A stretch of DNA of 9,866 nucleotides from an uncultured Eubacteriales bacterium (GCA_902797405.1 CADBSP010000059.1:1-9866), one strand, 5' to 3'. Positions 1 through 6,574 are shown, counted from the stretch's first letter. The notes: generated by a model from the sequence alone, not told the origin. A program made the numbers and translations.

Positions 1-2559
1 CAGGCCCAGCAAAAACCTCCACAGGGGCAGGGCGTCAAACCGGGCTTTACTTCAGGCTCTGGAGCAGGCACCTATAATAGTACCCAGGGTGCTAAAAAGG
101 GCGGCAGCAGAATGGGTTGCCTCATTCTTATCGTTGCTTTGGTTTTGTTTTTCCTGATTTTTAGGATGATGAGACCTGCAGGAAATACTACAAATACAAA
201 CAATAACAATTCATCCTCCGGTTCATCAACAACTACAACACAGCAAGGTGGTACATCAACCAGTTCCAATAATTCAGGATCATCTACCACCGGCACTTCA
301 ACTACCGGCGGAAGCTATGGCTTTGGTGGATTAAATAGTAGCAATTCCGGAAACAACGGTAGCCTGTTTGGTGGAACATCCACAACAGGTGCTTCAGTTG
401 CCGCAGGAAGCGGATATTCCACGGGATGGCAACTTGCATCCAATAATGGTAGCGTAAACACTAATACAGCGACAGGTTCAGGAATCAGGGATAAATATAC
501 AACTATTAAAGGTAATGGACAGGATGAAATAACCCTCATGATTTACATGTGCGGTACTGACCTGGAATCCAATTATGCCATGGCGACCAGGGACCTTCAG
601 GAGATGCTGTCATCCACACGTACAGATAAGGTTAAGATTGTTCTCTTTACCGGTGGCTGCACTAGATGGCAGAACGATGTCATGTCGAATGGGATAAACC
701 AGATATATGATATTACTCCTTCCGGACTTAGAAGAATAAATGACAATGCAGGTACGTCTTCCATGACGAGCCCTGATACATTGGAAGCCTTTGTTAAATG
801 GGCCAATGATAATTATCCTTCCAACAGAATGGCCCTCATTTTCTGGGATCACGGCGGTGGTTCCGTAAGCGGCTATGGCTATGACCAACGTTATCAAAGA
901 GCAGGGGCTATGTCACTTACCCAAATTAACAAGGCTCTCACTAACGCAGGAGTAAAGTTCGACTTTATCGGCTTTGATGCATGTTTGATGGCAACTGCTG
1001 AGACTGCCATCATGGCTGCCAATCACGCAGACTATATGATTGCCAGTGAAGAAGTGGAACCTGGTATCGGATGGTATTATACTGAATGGCTAAACGAACT
1101 ATCCAAGAATACTTCCATGCCTACCGTCGAACTTGGAAAGAAGATTATCGACGATTATACATTAAGATGTCAAAGAGAAACTCCGGGCCAGGATACAACT
1201 TTGTCGATAGTTGACTTGGCAGAGGTTCAGCATACTCTTCCGGATTTAATTGCCGCATTTGGCGCGGAAACATCTTCTCTAATTGAGAACGGTAATTACC
1301 AGCTGGTTTCCAAGGCTCGTTCCAGCAGCCAGGAATTTAGTAGGGAGAGTAAGATTGACCAAATCGACCTGGCTCACTTTGCTCATCTATTGGGGACACA
1401 ATCAGGAAAAGATCTCATCCAGGGAATCATGAGTTCTGTAAAATACAACAGAACATCCAAGGGAATGCCTAACGCATATGGTCTATCTCTGTTCTTCCCG
1501 TATAGAAGACCGTCCTATATCGATGTGATGACAGATGCATATAAGGTTCTTGGAATCGATGATAAGATGGCAAAGGCGCTGAAGCAGTTTGGACAGGTTC
1601 AGGTAAGTGGCCAGGCTTCATCAGGTGGTTCATCGTCACCGCTTTGGTCGCTCCTTAATAGCGATGGAAATGGTGGTTGGTCCAGCGGCTCTAATTATGG
1701 TTCCGGCTATGGCTCCGGTTCAGGCTCCGGATCTTATGGCGGGACAATTAGTTCAGGTGATTTGAATGATCTTTTGGGATTGCTTCTAGGCGGCTCTGCA
1801 TCAAGCTCCAGCTATGAATCCTATGGCATTCCTGGATTTGGTGGAAGAAGTGCAAACTTCATGACTGAGGATACCTTGGATCAGGAAGTTCTGGCAAAGT
1901 ATATTTCCGAGAACATAATGAATGCTGATGACTTTGTTTGGAAGGAAAACAAAGATGGATATGCATCGATTCAGCTTACAGATGAACAGTGGTCCAATAT
2001 AACGTCTGTGGAAATGTCCATGTATTATGATGATGGTGAAGGTTATATAGACCTAGGCTTGGACAATATCTATGATGTAGATGCCGATGGTAACCTTCTT
2101 CCGGTTGTTGATAACAGTTGGATTTCCATAGACGGTCAGCCGATTGCTTATTATCATCTCTATACATATGATTCTGCTGATAGCGATGAATACACCATAG
2201 TGGGACGTTCACCGATTATGCTTAATGAACAAAGAGCGGATCTCATTCTGGTCTTTGATAATGAGAAGCCGGAAGGCTATATAGCGGGTGTTCGATATAC
2301 ATATCCTGAGGGAGAGACAGAGACAATAGCAAAGGCACAGGAAAGCCTGACCGAAGGCGATAAGATAGACTTCCTTTGCGATTACTATGGATATGACGGA
2401 TCCTTTAAGGACAGCTATTTCCTGGGCGACCAGTATGTAGTCGGTGCCGACCCATCAGCAATAGAAATATCAAACACGATAGTTGGTGATGACATCCTGG
2501 TGACATACAAATTCATGGATATCTTTGGTGAAACCTATTGGACACCTGCCCTTAAGTAG
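1..2559 (+). CDS. Membrane-anchored clostripain-family (C11) cysteine peptidase, 5' end missing
   Basis: The frame is open from base 1 and ends at TAG 2557-2559. The 37 codons before the ATG at 112 read as Gln/Gly/Ser-rich protein ending in KKGGSR, so I treat 112 as internal and the gene as cut by the window edge. A hydrophobic segment (GCLILIVALVLFFLIF, bases 115-162) follows basic residues, predicting a single signal anchor with the peptidase outside the cell. A Ser/Thr/Asn/Gly linker leads to the C11 domain. This starts at IYMCGTDLES (base 541) and has the family catalytic His in WDHGGG (codon 850-852) and Cys in FDACLM (codon 982-984). A second Gly/Ser linker (about 1606-1851) precedes a ~235-residue acidic C-terminal domain that I cannot name. 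Characterised C11 enzymes cleave after Arg or Lys; the substrate here is unknown. Bases 2560-2810 hold its repeat-filled 3' region and terminator. Confidence 0.9.
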   Translation, partial: QAQQKPPQGQGVKPGFTSGSGAGTYNSTQGAKKGGSRMGCLILIVALVLFFLIFRMMRPAGNTTNTNNNNSSSGSSTTTTQQGGTSTSSNNSGSSTTGTSTTGGSYGFGGLNSSNSGNNGSLFGGTSTTGASVAAGSGYSTGWQLASNNGSVNTNTATGSGIRDKYTTIKGNGQDEITLMIYMCGTDLESNYAMATRDLQEMLSSTRTDKVKIVLFTGGCTRWQNDVMSNGINQIYDITPSGLRRINDNAGTSSMTSPDTLEAFVKWANDNYPSNRMALIFWDHGGGSVSGYGYDQRYQRAGAMSLTQINKALTNAGVKFDFIGFDACLMATAETAIMAANHADYMIASEEVEPGIGWYYTEWLNELSKNTSMPTVELGKKIIDDYTLRCQRETPGQDTTLSIVDLAEVQHTLPDLIAAFGAETSSLIENGNYQLVSKARSSSQEFSRESKIDQIDLAHFAHLLGTQSGKDLIQGIMSSVKYNRTSKGMPNAYGLSLFFPYRRPSYIDVMTDAYKVLGIDDKMAKALKQFGQVQVSGQASSGGSSSPLWSLLNSDGNGGWSSGSNYGSGYGSGSGSGSYGGTISSGDLNDLLGLLLGGSASSSSYESYGIPGFGGRSANFMTEDTLDQEVLAKYISENIMNADDFVWKENKDGYASIQLTDEQWSNITSVEMSMYYDDGEGYIDLGLDNIYDVDADGNLLPVVDNSWISIDGQPIAYYHLYTYDSADSDEYTIVGRSPIMLNEQRADLILVFDNEKPEGYIAGVRYTYPEGETETIAKAQESLTEGDKIDFLCDYYGYDGSFKDSYFLGDQYVVGADPSAIEISNTIVGDDILVTYKFMDIFGETYWTPALK

Positions 2560-2590
2560 CTCAATCGGTTAGCACAATAATTCAAACGGG

Positions 2591-2775
2591 TAATACTAAT
2601 AGATTGGAATACCAATAGATTAGGAATACTAATAGATTAGGAATACTAATAGATTAGGAATACTAATAGATTGGAATATCAATAGTTCAGTAATACCAAT
2701 AGATTAGTAATACCAATAGGTTAGTAATACCAATAGATTAGTAATACCAATAGATCAGTAATACCAATAGATTAA
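2591..2775 (+). repeat. 11-unit 17-bp tandem repeat array
   Basis: Eleven contiguous units of consensus KAATACYAATAGATTAG lie between the peptidase stop codon and its terminator. Nine units are 17 bp; units 1 (2591-2606) and 5 (2658-2673) are 16 bp. Apart from unit 1, which starts with T, the left half of the array is GAATACT/GAATACC-like and the right half is TAATACC-like, so two sub-families expanded separately. Each unit contains TAA or TAG stops in more than one frame, so it is not coding. There are no spacers, which excludes CRISPR. It would be transcribed as part of the peptidase 3' UTR. Confidence 0.95.
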
Positions 2776-2779
2776 TAAT

Positions 2780-2810
2780 GAGGACATGCTAAGCAGCGTG
2801 TCCTCTTTTT
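2780..2810 (+). terminator. Rho-independent terminator of the peptidase gene
   Basis: GAGGACATGCT pairs with AGCGTGTCCTC as an 11-bp stem with one U-G wobble and a 4-nt AAGC loop, followed directly by TTTTT. It is the best-formed terminator in the window. It lies 220 bp after the peptidase stop codon because the tandem array sits between them. The reverse strand lacks a T-tract after the stem, so termination should act only on plus-strand transcripts. Confidence 0.9.
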
Positions 2811-2819
2811 AAATTCATA

Positions 2820-2932
2820 AATTGTAATAAAATGGGAAAAACGTTCCTTTTTTTGATCAAACTGAAGAAAAATGTTAAACTTTTTCATTTTTTTTAGCAA
2901 AAGAGGAACGTTTTTACTAGTATTTTACAATT
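2820..2932. repeat. 113-bp imperfect inverted repeat (MITE-like or bidirectional terminator)
   Basis: The arms are 2820-2855 and 2898-2932. Both ends carry AATTGTAA, in inverted orientation. An exact AAAAACGTTCC block (2837-2847) pairs with GGAACGTTTTT (2905-2915), and the T-rich inner parts match with few changes. The ~42-nt centre is A/T-rich and non-coding. The A-tract on the left and T-tract on the right would make a weak terminator in either direction. The terminal inverted repeats also resemble a small non-autonomous element. AATTCA occurs at both ends (2812-2817, 2930-2935), but the right copy overlaps the arm, so a target duplication is not convincing. Confidence 0.7.
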
Positions 2933-2966
2933 CAATAGAGGTTCAATAATAGTAGGGAGAATAAAC

Positions 2967-2996
2967 GAGGATAAAGGAGGATAAAGGAGGATAAAG
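2967..2996 (+). repeat. Three tandem copies of GAGGATAAAG
   Basis: Three exact 10-bp copies are followed by a degraded TAAGGATAA. The motif looks like repeated ribosome-binding sites (GAGGA), but no ATG with a plausible frame follows any copy, so I call it only a direct repeat. Confidence 0.85.
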
Positions 2997-3014
2997 TAAG
3001 GATAATTATAATCG

Positions 3015-3110
3015 TGTCAAGTAATCATAGATAAATGTCAAGTAATTAAGCAATATAGTAATCAAAAATTGATCAGAAATGGATGTCAAGCAATCAAAAA
3101 TATATGTCAA
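3015..3110. promoter_or_regulatory. Cluster of TGTCAAG boxes upstream of ylxM-ffh
   Basis: TGTCAA occurs at 3015, 3036, 3084 and 3105, followed by GTA, GTA, GCA and GTA. The copies fall as two pairs 21 bp apart, about two helical turns, and the pairs start 69 bp apart. The last box is the left arm of a palindrome. Spacing by helical turns suggests same-face protein binding, but an expanded repeat would also explain it. The regulator is not identifiable from sequence. Confidence 0.5.
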
Positions 3111-3126
3111 GTATTTTTACTTGACA
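3105..3126. promoter_or_regulatory. Palindrome 1 (operator-like), overlaps -35 of P1
   Basis: This is a perfect 9-bp inverted repeat, TGTCAAGTA-N4-TACTTGACA, with a TTTT centre. Its right arm ends in TTGACA, which is also the -35 hexamer of the best promoter in the region. That geometry is typical of a repressor operator. The half-site matches no operator I can name with confidence. Confidence 0.5.
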
Positions 3127-3149
3127 TTGGTGTTATGCTGGTGTATAGT
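3121..3149 (+). promoter_or_regulatory. Candidate sigma-A promoter P1 of the ylxM operon
   Basis: TTGACA (3121-3126, perfect -35), a 17-nt spacer and TATAGT (3144-3149, 5 of 6 to TATAAT) form the best hexamer pair between the peptidase terminator and ylxM. A start near 3156 would give a leader of about 100 nt. The leader would include palindrome 2 and the TGACA repeats. Confidence 0.65.
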
Positions 3150-3164
3150 ATGTTGGTGCGATAA

Positions 3165-3186
3165 TGACAAGTATTTTTACTTGACA
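3165..3186. promoter_or_regulatory. Palindrome 2, near-copy of palindrome 1
   Basis: TGACAAGTA-N4-TACTTGACA differs from palindrome 1 by a single base in the left arm and starts exactly 60 bp downstream. The two share 19 identical bases (3108-3126 and 3168-3186), while the sequence beyond them does not match. It lies downstream of P1, so a bound protein could block elongation. It also overlaps the -35 of candidate P2. Confidence 0.5.
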
Positions 3187-3209
3187 GAGTTTATCGGGTC
3201 GCTTATCTG
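3181..3209 (+). promoter_or_regulatory. Weaker candidate promoter P2
   Basis: A perfect TTGACA (3181-3186) stands 17 nt before TATCTG (3204-3209, 4 of 6 to TATAAT). The -35 is supplied by the duplicated palindrome arm, so the match may be a by-product of the duplication. A third pair, CTGACA 3207-3212 with 18 nt to TATAGA 3231-3236, is weaker still. Confidence 0.3.
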
Positions 3210-3234
3210 ACACTAGTGACATAAGTGACATATA
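3208..3234 (+). repeat. Three 9-bp TGACA repeats before ylxM
   Basis: Three adjacent 9-bp units share TGACAY and differ at the end: TGACACTAG, TGACATAAG and TGACATATA. They stop about 13 bp before the ylxM ribosome-binding site and resemble the TTGACA arm of the upstream palindromes. Confidence 0.6.
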
Positions 3235-3258
3235 GAATAATTATTTAGGGGAAGAATC

Positions 3259-3705
3259 ATGGATAGAATCGCTGAAACCAGCATTTTGTTCGATATATAT
3301 GGAGGGCTTCTCTCGGAGAAAAAGAGGGAGGTTATGGAACTCTATTATGAGGAAAACCTAAGCCTTTCTGAGATAGCAGAAGAGCAGGGTGTATCTCGTG
3401 CAGCTGTTCACGATGCTTTAAGAACAGCTGAAAAGAACCTAAATGATTACGAAGCAAAACTGGGTCTGGAAGCTGACTATATAAAAAGACAAGAAACAGT
3501 AAAGGCACTTAGAAATGAAATCTTTAAGCTTGTCGCCATACAGGAATCGGAATATGCAGCACTTATTGAACAGGCTTCCGGAGAAAAAAAGCCTGCTTCA
3601 GCAAAACACGTGAAAAAGCCTGCTTCAGCAAAGCATATAAAAAAGTCTGCTTCAGCAAAACACATAGAGAAGATAGAAAAACTATTATCTAATTTAGAGG
3701 AATAG
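3259..3705 (+). CDS. ylxM: YlxM-family SRP-associated helix-turn-helix protein with a repeat insert
   Basis: This 148-residue protein belongs to the YlxM/UPF0122 family, encoded next to ffh in Firmicutes and linked to the SRP pathway. The conserved part is at the N-terminus: LFDIYGGLLSEKKREVMELYY (split here as LFDIYGGLL, then SEKKREVMELYY), followed by LSLSEIAEEQGVSRAAVHDAL, a sigma-70 region 4-like helix-turn-helix at about residues 18-60. The start is supported by AGGGGAAG at 3247-3254, 4 nt before the ATG. Family members are usually about 100-120 residues. The excess here is a Lys/Ala/Ser/His insert at residues 111-137 made of three 9-residue repeats (K-P/S-ASAKH-V/I-K/E), before a short charged C-terminal helix. 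A 90-bp gap with a hairpin separates it from ffh. Whether it binds DNA or acts on SRP is not settled by the sequence. Confidence 0.9.
   Translation: MDRIAETSILFDIYGGLLSEKKREVMELYYEENLSLSEIAEEQGVSRAAVHDALRTAEKNLNDYEAKLGLEADYIKRQETVKALRNEIFKLVAIQESEYAALIEQASGEKKPASAKHVKKPASAKHIKKSASAKHIEKIEKLLSNLEE
3589..3669 (+). repeat. In-frame 27-bp x3 repeat inside ylxM
   Basis: Three contiguous 27-bp units encode KPASAKHVK, KPASAKHIK and KSASAKHIE. Nucleotide identity between units is high, with CTGCTTCAGCAAA shared by all three, which indicates recent expansion rather than convergent codon use. Each unit keeps the reading frame. Confidence 0.95.
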
Positions 3706-3740
3706 TAAAGAATCTTTTGTATAACAGGTAGTAATACACT

Positions 3741-3770
3741 TTAGAAAACGTGATAAATCGAGTTTTCTAA
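3741..3770 (+). other. Perfect 9-bp hairpin between ylxM and ffh
   Basis: TTAGAAAAC (3741-3749) pairs with GTTTTCTAA (3762-3770) across a 12-nt loop. It is A/T-rich and lacks a following T-tract, so termination is unlikely. TCGAGTTTT at 3758-3766 recurs at 3771-3779 just before the ffh ribosome-binding site. An mRNA-processing or translation role is possible but unsupported. Confidence 0.45.
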
Positions 3771-3795
3771 TCGAGTTTTAAAACGAGGGAATAAT

Positions 3796-5139
3796 ATGGC
3801 ATTTGAAAGCCTATCTGACAAACTACAAGAAGCCTTTGATAAGATAAAAGATAAAGGCGTAATCGAGGAAAAAGATATTGACGATGCGATGAGGACGGTT
3901 AAACTGGCCCTCCTGGAAGCAGACGTTAACTTTAAGGTTGTAAAAGAATTCGTGGCTGATGTTAAGGAAAAATGCCTTGGAGCAGAAGTCATGAAGAGCC
4001 TTACCCCCGCTCAGCAAATCATAAAAATCGTTAATGCCGAACTAGTCGACTTGATGGGAGGAACGGGGAGCAAACTCACCTATGCACCATCCGGATTCAC
4101 TACAATCATGATGGTCGGACTCCAGGGTACAGGTAAGACAACCACATGCGGTAAGCTTGCCAATTATCTAAAGCAGGTCGGGAAGAAGCCGATGATGGCA
4201 GCCTGCGACGTGTACAGGCCTGCTGCTATTGATCAATTGGAAGTAGTGGGTAAGTCAGTTAATACTCCCGTTTATACCAATCGCAGCATAAACGACCCTG
4301 TCAGAATCGCGCTGGAGGCTAAGGAAGAAGCCGAGAGATTGGGATTAAACGTATTAATCATAGATACCGCCGGTAGACTTCAGATAGATGAGGCTTTGAT
4401 GGAAGAACTGGCGAATATAAAAAAGGCTGTTAAGCCACATGAAATTCTTCTTATCGTAGATGCGCTTACCGGTCAGGATGCCGTAAACGTTGCCACGGGC
4501 TTTAATGAAAAACTTGGTGTCGACGGAATCATCATGACAAAGATGGATGGTGACTCCAGAGGCGGTGCGGCTCTTTCAGCAAAGAAGGTTACAGGTAAGC
4601 CAATTAAGTTCATGGGTACCAGCGAAAAAATGGACGGTTTGGAACCCTTCCATCCGGAACGTATGGCCAGCAGAATCCTGGGCATGGGGGACCTTCTTAC
4701 TTTGATAGAAAGGGCAGAAGCCGCTTACGATGATGAGCAGGCAGCCATACTGGAACGTAAAATCAGAAAGAACCAGTTTACCTTGGATGACTTCCTGGAG
4801 CAGATGGGTCAGATAAACAATATGGGTGGCCTTAGAAAGATAATTGAAATGCTCCCGGGAATGGGTGGACAAAAAGTGTCTGATGAAGAGATGGAGAAGG
4901 GTGAGAAGGAATTCAAGCAGATGGAAGCCATCATCCAATCCATGACCAAGGCTGAGAGGAATAATCCGAACATACTGGATGCAAGCAGAAGAAAGAGAAT
5001 TGCTGCTGGCTCCGGACAGACAGTAAACAAAGTCAACCAGCTTATTAAGAAGTACGAAGAAGCAAAGAAACTAATGAAAAAATTCTCTGATCCAAAGGCG
5101 ATGAAGAGAAACCCGATGTTCAGAGATTTATTAAATTAA
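3796..5139 (+). CDS. ffh: Signal recognition particle protein Ffh (SRP54 GTPase)
   Basis: This 447-residue protein has the normal length for Ffh. It binds SRP RNA and signal sequences on nascent chains and docks with FtsY to deliver membrane and secreted proteins. The N domain is a four-helix bundle (about 1-90). The G domain carries the P-loop [10 protein letters not shown] (108-117, Lys114), DTAGR (190-194) and [10 protein letters not shown] (from 248). The M domain has the methionine-rich signal-binding groove ([23 protein letters not shown]) and the SRP-RNA-binding segment [11 protein letters not shown] (397-407). The start ATG follows a CGAGGG ribosome-binding site. It ends 64 nt before rpsP, and the order ylxM-ffh-rpsP is standard for Firmicutes. 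No motif appears damaged. The SRP RNA and FtsY genes are not in the window. Confidence 0.99.
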   Translation: MAFESLSDKLQEAFDKIKDKGVIEEKDIDDAMRTVKLALLEADVNFKVVKEFVADVKEKCLGAEVMKSLTPAQQIIKIVNAELVDLMGGTGSKLTYAPSGFTTIMMVGLQGTGKTTTCGKLANYLKQVGKKPMMAACDVYRPAAIDQLEVVGKSVNTPVYTNRSINDPVRIALEAKEEAERLGLNVLIIDTAGRLQIDEALMEELANIKKAVKPHEILLIVDALTGQDAVNVATGFNEKLGVDGIIMTKMDGDSRGGAALSAKKVTGKPIKFMGTSEKMDGLEPFHPERMASRILGMGDLLTLIERAEAAYDDEQAAILERKIRKNQFTLDDFLEQMGQINNMGGLRKIIEMLPGMGGQKVSDEEMEKGEKEFKQMEAIIQSMTKAERNNPNILDASRRKRIAAGSGQTVNKVNQLIKKYEEAKKLMKKFSDPKAMKRNPMFRDLLN

Positions 5140-5154
5140 TAAAGTGAAGTTACA

Positions 5155-5179
5155 GGTAGGCGATTCAAGTAAGCCGACC
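5155..5179 (+). other. Small hairpin in the ffh-rpsP gap
   Basis: GGTAGGC (5155-5161) can pair with GCCGACC (5173-5179) with one central A-G mismatch and an 11-nt loop. It lies 24 nt before the rpsP start. It is a weak structure with no T-tract, recorded as a possible processing or translation-control element only. Confidence 0.3.
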
Positions 5180-5203
5180 TTAAACAGAAAGAGAGGAAAG
5201 AAA

Positions 5204-5581
5204 ATGGTAAAAATCAGACTTAAGAGAATGGGCGCACATAAGAAACCATTCTACAGAATCGTTGTTGCAGATTCCAGAAACGCTCGCAACGGAAGATTTA
5301 TCGAAGAAATTGGATACTACAATCCTTTGACAGAACCACCTGTTATCAAGGTTGAAGGTGAGAGAGCAGAGTATTGGCTCAGCCAGGGTGCTCAGCCTAC
5401 AGATGTAGTTAGAGCCCTTCTTAAGAAGTCCGGCGTAGGTAACGGCAAGGCAGCAAAGGCTGAAGCTCCTGCTGTAGAAGAAGCTGCAGAGGTTGTAGAA
5501 GAAGCAGCAGAAGTTACAGAAGAAGCTGCAGAGGTTGTAGAAGAAGCTACTGAAGCTGTAGAAGAAACAGTGGAAGCTTAA
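5204..5581 (+). CDS. rpsP: 30S ribosomal protein S16 with a long acidic C-terminal tail
   Basis: Residues 1-78 are a complete S16 ([20 protein letters not shown] start, [21 protein letters not shown] at the end). S16 is an early 16S-binding protein needed for assembly of the small subunit. I chose ATG 5204 because it begins the family N-terminus and follows AGAGAGG; an in-frame GTG at 5144 would add 20 unrelated residues. S16 usually ends near residue 80-90. This protein runs to 125 residues, with a tail (79-125) holding five heptads of type (A/V)-(V/T)-EEAAE. The tail is strongly acidic, probably helical, and very unlike the basic core. Downstream rimM encodes a factor that acts on 30S assembly. 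Extended S16 tails are known in some phyla, but I do not know one for this tail's function. Confidence 0.97.
   Translation: MVKIRLKRMGAHKKPFYRIVVADSRNARNGRFIEEIGYYNPLTEPPVIKVEGERAEYWLSQGAQPTDVVRALLKKSGVGNGKAAKAEAPAVEEAAEVVEEAAEVTEEAAEVVEEATEAVEETVEA
5471..5575 (+). repeat. Heptad-coding 21-bp repeats in the rpsP tail
   Basis: Five 21-bp units encode [28 protein letters not shown] and AVEETVE. A 30-bp stretch (5476-5505) recurs exactly at 5518-5547, 42 bp away, which points to duplication of a two-heptad block on top of the single-heptad period. Confidence 0.93.
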
Positions 5582-5634
5582 GAATAATTAAATAATAGTC
5601 ATACTTAATAGTGTATTGGAAAAGGTGATTTGTA

Positions 5635-5910
5635 ATGACTAATCTGGTAGAAATGATTGCCAAAGCATTGGTGGATAACCCCAATGAGGTTAAGGTTACC
5701 CGCATGCAGGATGAATCAGGAGACACCATAAGGCTCCAAGTAGCATCTCCGGACATGGGTAAGGTGATAGGAAAGCAAGGTCGCATAGCCAAGGCTCTTC
5801 GCACTGTAGTTAAGGCTGCAGGGGTAAAGGACAATCAGAACGTTAATGTAGAGATTGTATCTGATGAGGAAGTTGCTAAGGAAAGTAGTGTTGCGACTTC
5901 AGCTGAATAA
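5635..5910 (+). CDS. khpA: KH-domain RNA-binding protein KhpA (YlqC)
   Basis: A 91-residue protein consisting of one type II KH domain, with the RNA-binding GXXG loop visible as VIGKQGR (GKQG at 46-49). The N-terminus MTNLVEMIAKALVDNP is typical of the family. KhpA binds RNA, in several Gram-positives together with KhpB/Jag, and affects cell division and envelope synthesis. Its place between rpsP and rimM is the conserved Firmicutes position. The ATG is 6 nt after AAAGGTGA. Relatives are about 75-82 residues; the extra length is a short acidic, Ser-rich C-terminus (about 78-91). A ~110-nt gap with a hairpin separates it from rimM. Confidence 0.95.
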   Translation: MTNLVEMIAKALVDNPNEVKVTRMQDESGDTIRLQVASPDMGKVIGKQGRIAKALRTVVKAAGVKDNQNVNVEIVSDEEVAKESSVATSAE

Positions 5911-5934
5911 TCATATTTTGATTGCTATATAAAT

Positions 5935-5960
5935 AGGGCGGCTCATGGACGGGCCGTCCT
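5935..5960 (+). terminator. GC-rich hairpin between khpA and rimM, possible weak terminator
   Basis: AGGGCGGC (5935-5942) pairs with GCCGTCCT (5953-5960) with one G-U wobble. The inner GGACGG-G-CCGTCC palindrome is an alternative fold. The following TAATGGTTTTAAT is only loosely T-rich, so termination would be partial. It could reduce rimM-trmD expression relative to rpsP. Confidence 0.4.
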
Positions 5961-6021
5961 TAATGGTTTTAATAGAGAGTGATTGTTTGGAATAGAAATA
6001 CGAAGAAACATATTGTTTGGC

Positions 6022-6564
6022 ATGAGAGAAGAATTGATTATAATAGGTGAAATAGTAAGTGCGGTTGGTATAAAGGGAGAAGTTAAAGCAAAGTGCTTTT
6101 CGGAGAGTCCTAATAGGTTTAAGAAACTCTCGGAGATTATTTTATGCCGCGAGGGTGAGAATGACAAAAACCGCGAGGGTGTAAATGTAATTCGCTACAA
6201 ATTAGAGTCTTCCCGTGCCATTGGTCATATGGTAGCTATAAAACTAAAAGATATCCAGGATAGGAATGAAGCGGAAATGCTGATCGGCTATAAAATATAT
6301 ATATCCGAAGATCAGTTGGAGAAGCTACCTGAAGACACTTATTATGTAAGGGATTTGATAGGCCTAAATGTCTTGGATATAGATGATAATAAAGTTGGAA
6401 GAGTTATAGACGTCCTCCAAAACACAGCTCAGGATGTATATGTAATAAAGAGAGAAGTGGGTGACGGTCCGGATATTCTGGTTCCTGCAGTGAAGGAATT
6501 CGTAAAGGAAGTAAACGTTAAAAGCGGGTTTATAAAAATAGCATTTATCGAAGGAATGATTTAG
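6022..6564 (+). CDS. rimM: Ribosome maturation factor RimM
   Basis: A 180-residue protein from ATG 6022. RimM binds pre-30S particles, through S19 in E. coli, and helps mature the 16S 3' domain. The N-terminal beta-barrel begins IIIGEIVSAVGIKGEVKAK; where many relatives have T-H-G-I-R-G this has A-V-G-I-K-G. The C-terminal PRC-barrel is clear: YYVRDLIGLNV, GRVIDVLQNTAQDVYVI, ILVPAVKEFVKEV and a final EGMI. The start is uncertain. In-frame TTG codons at 5983 and 6013 would add 13 or 3 residues, and no candidate has a strong ribosome-binding site, although AGAGAGTGA abuts the TTG at 5983. ATG 6022 gives the family-typical N-terminus. A 24-bp near-repeat adds about 8 residues in the N-domain (CREGENDK/NREGVNV). 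Confidence 0.95.
   Translation: MREELIIIGEIVSAVGIKGEVKAKCFSESPNRFKKLSEIILCREGENDKNREGVNVIRYKLESSRAIGHMVAIKLKDIQDRNEAEMLIGYKIYISEDQLEKLPEDTYYVRDLIGLNVLDIDDNKVGRVIDVLQNTAQDVYVIKREVGDGPDILVPAVKEFVKEVNVKSGFIKIAFIEGMI
6147..6187 (+). repeat. In-frame 24-bp near-duplication in rimM
   Basis: CCGCGAGGGTG at 6147-6157 recurs at 6171-6181, and the match continues through AATG, giving 15 identities over 17 bases. The 24-bp step is exactly eight codons, so the frame is kept and REG-x-N is repeated in the protein. Confidence 0.75.
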
Positions 6565-6574
6565 CAAAGCTACT

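Noticed and set aside
112..114. ATG 112 as the true start of the peptidase gene
   Set aside because: The frame is open to base 1 with similar Gly/Ser/Gln-rich composition, and basic residues just before the membrane segment fit a signal anchor in a longer protein.
2591..2775. CRISPR array
   Set aside because: Units are contiguous 16-17 bp copies with no unique spacers, and no cas genes are present.
2560..3258. SRP RNA, tRNA or riboswitch in the large gap
   Set aside because: No SRP domain IV pattern, tRNA cloverleaf or familiar riboswitch core was recognised; the gap is explained by repeats, a terminator and promoter-like sites.
5144..5203. Upstream GTG start for rpsP adding 20 residues
   Set aside because: The extra residues match nothing in S16, and ATG 5204 has a good ribosome-binding site and the canonical MVKIRLKR start.
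5983..6021. TTG start for RimM
   Set aside because: It would add 13 atypical residues. ATG 6022 gives the expected family N-terminus, though the weak ribosome-binding site leaves some doubt.
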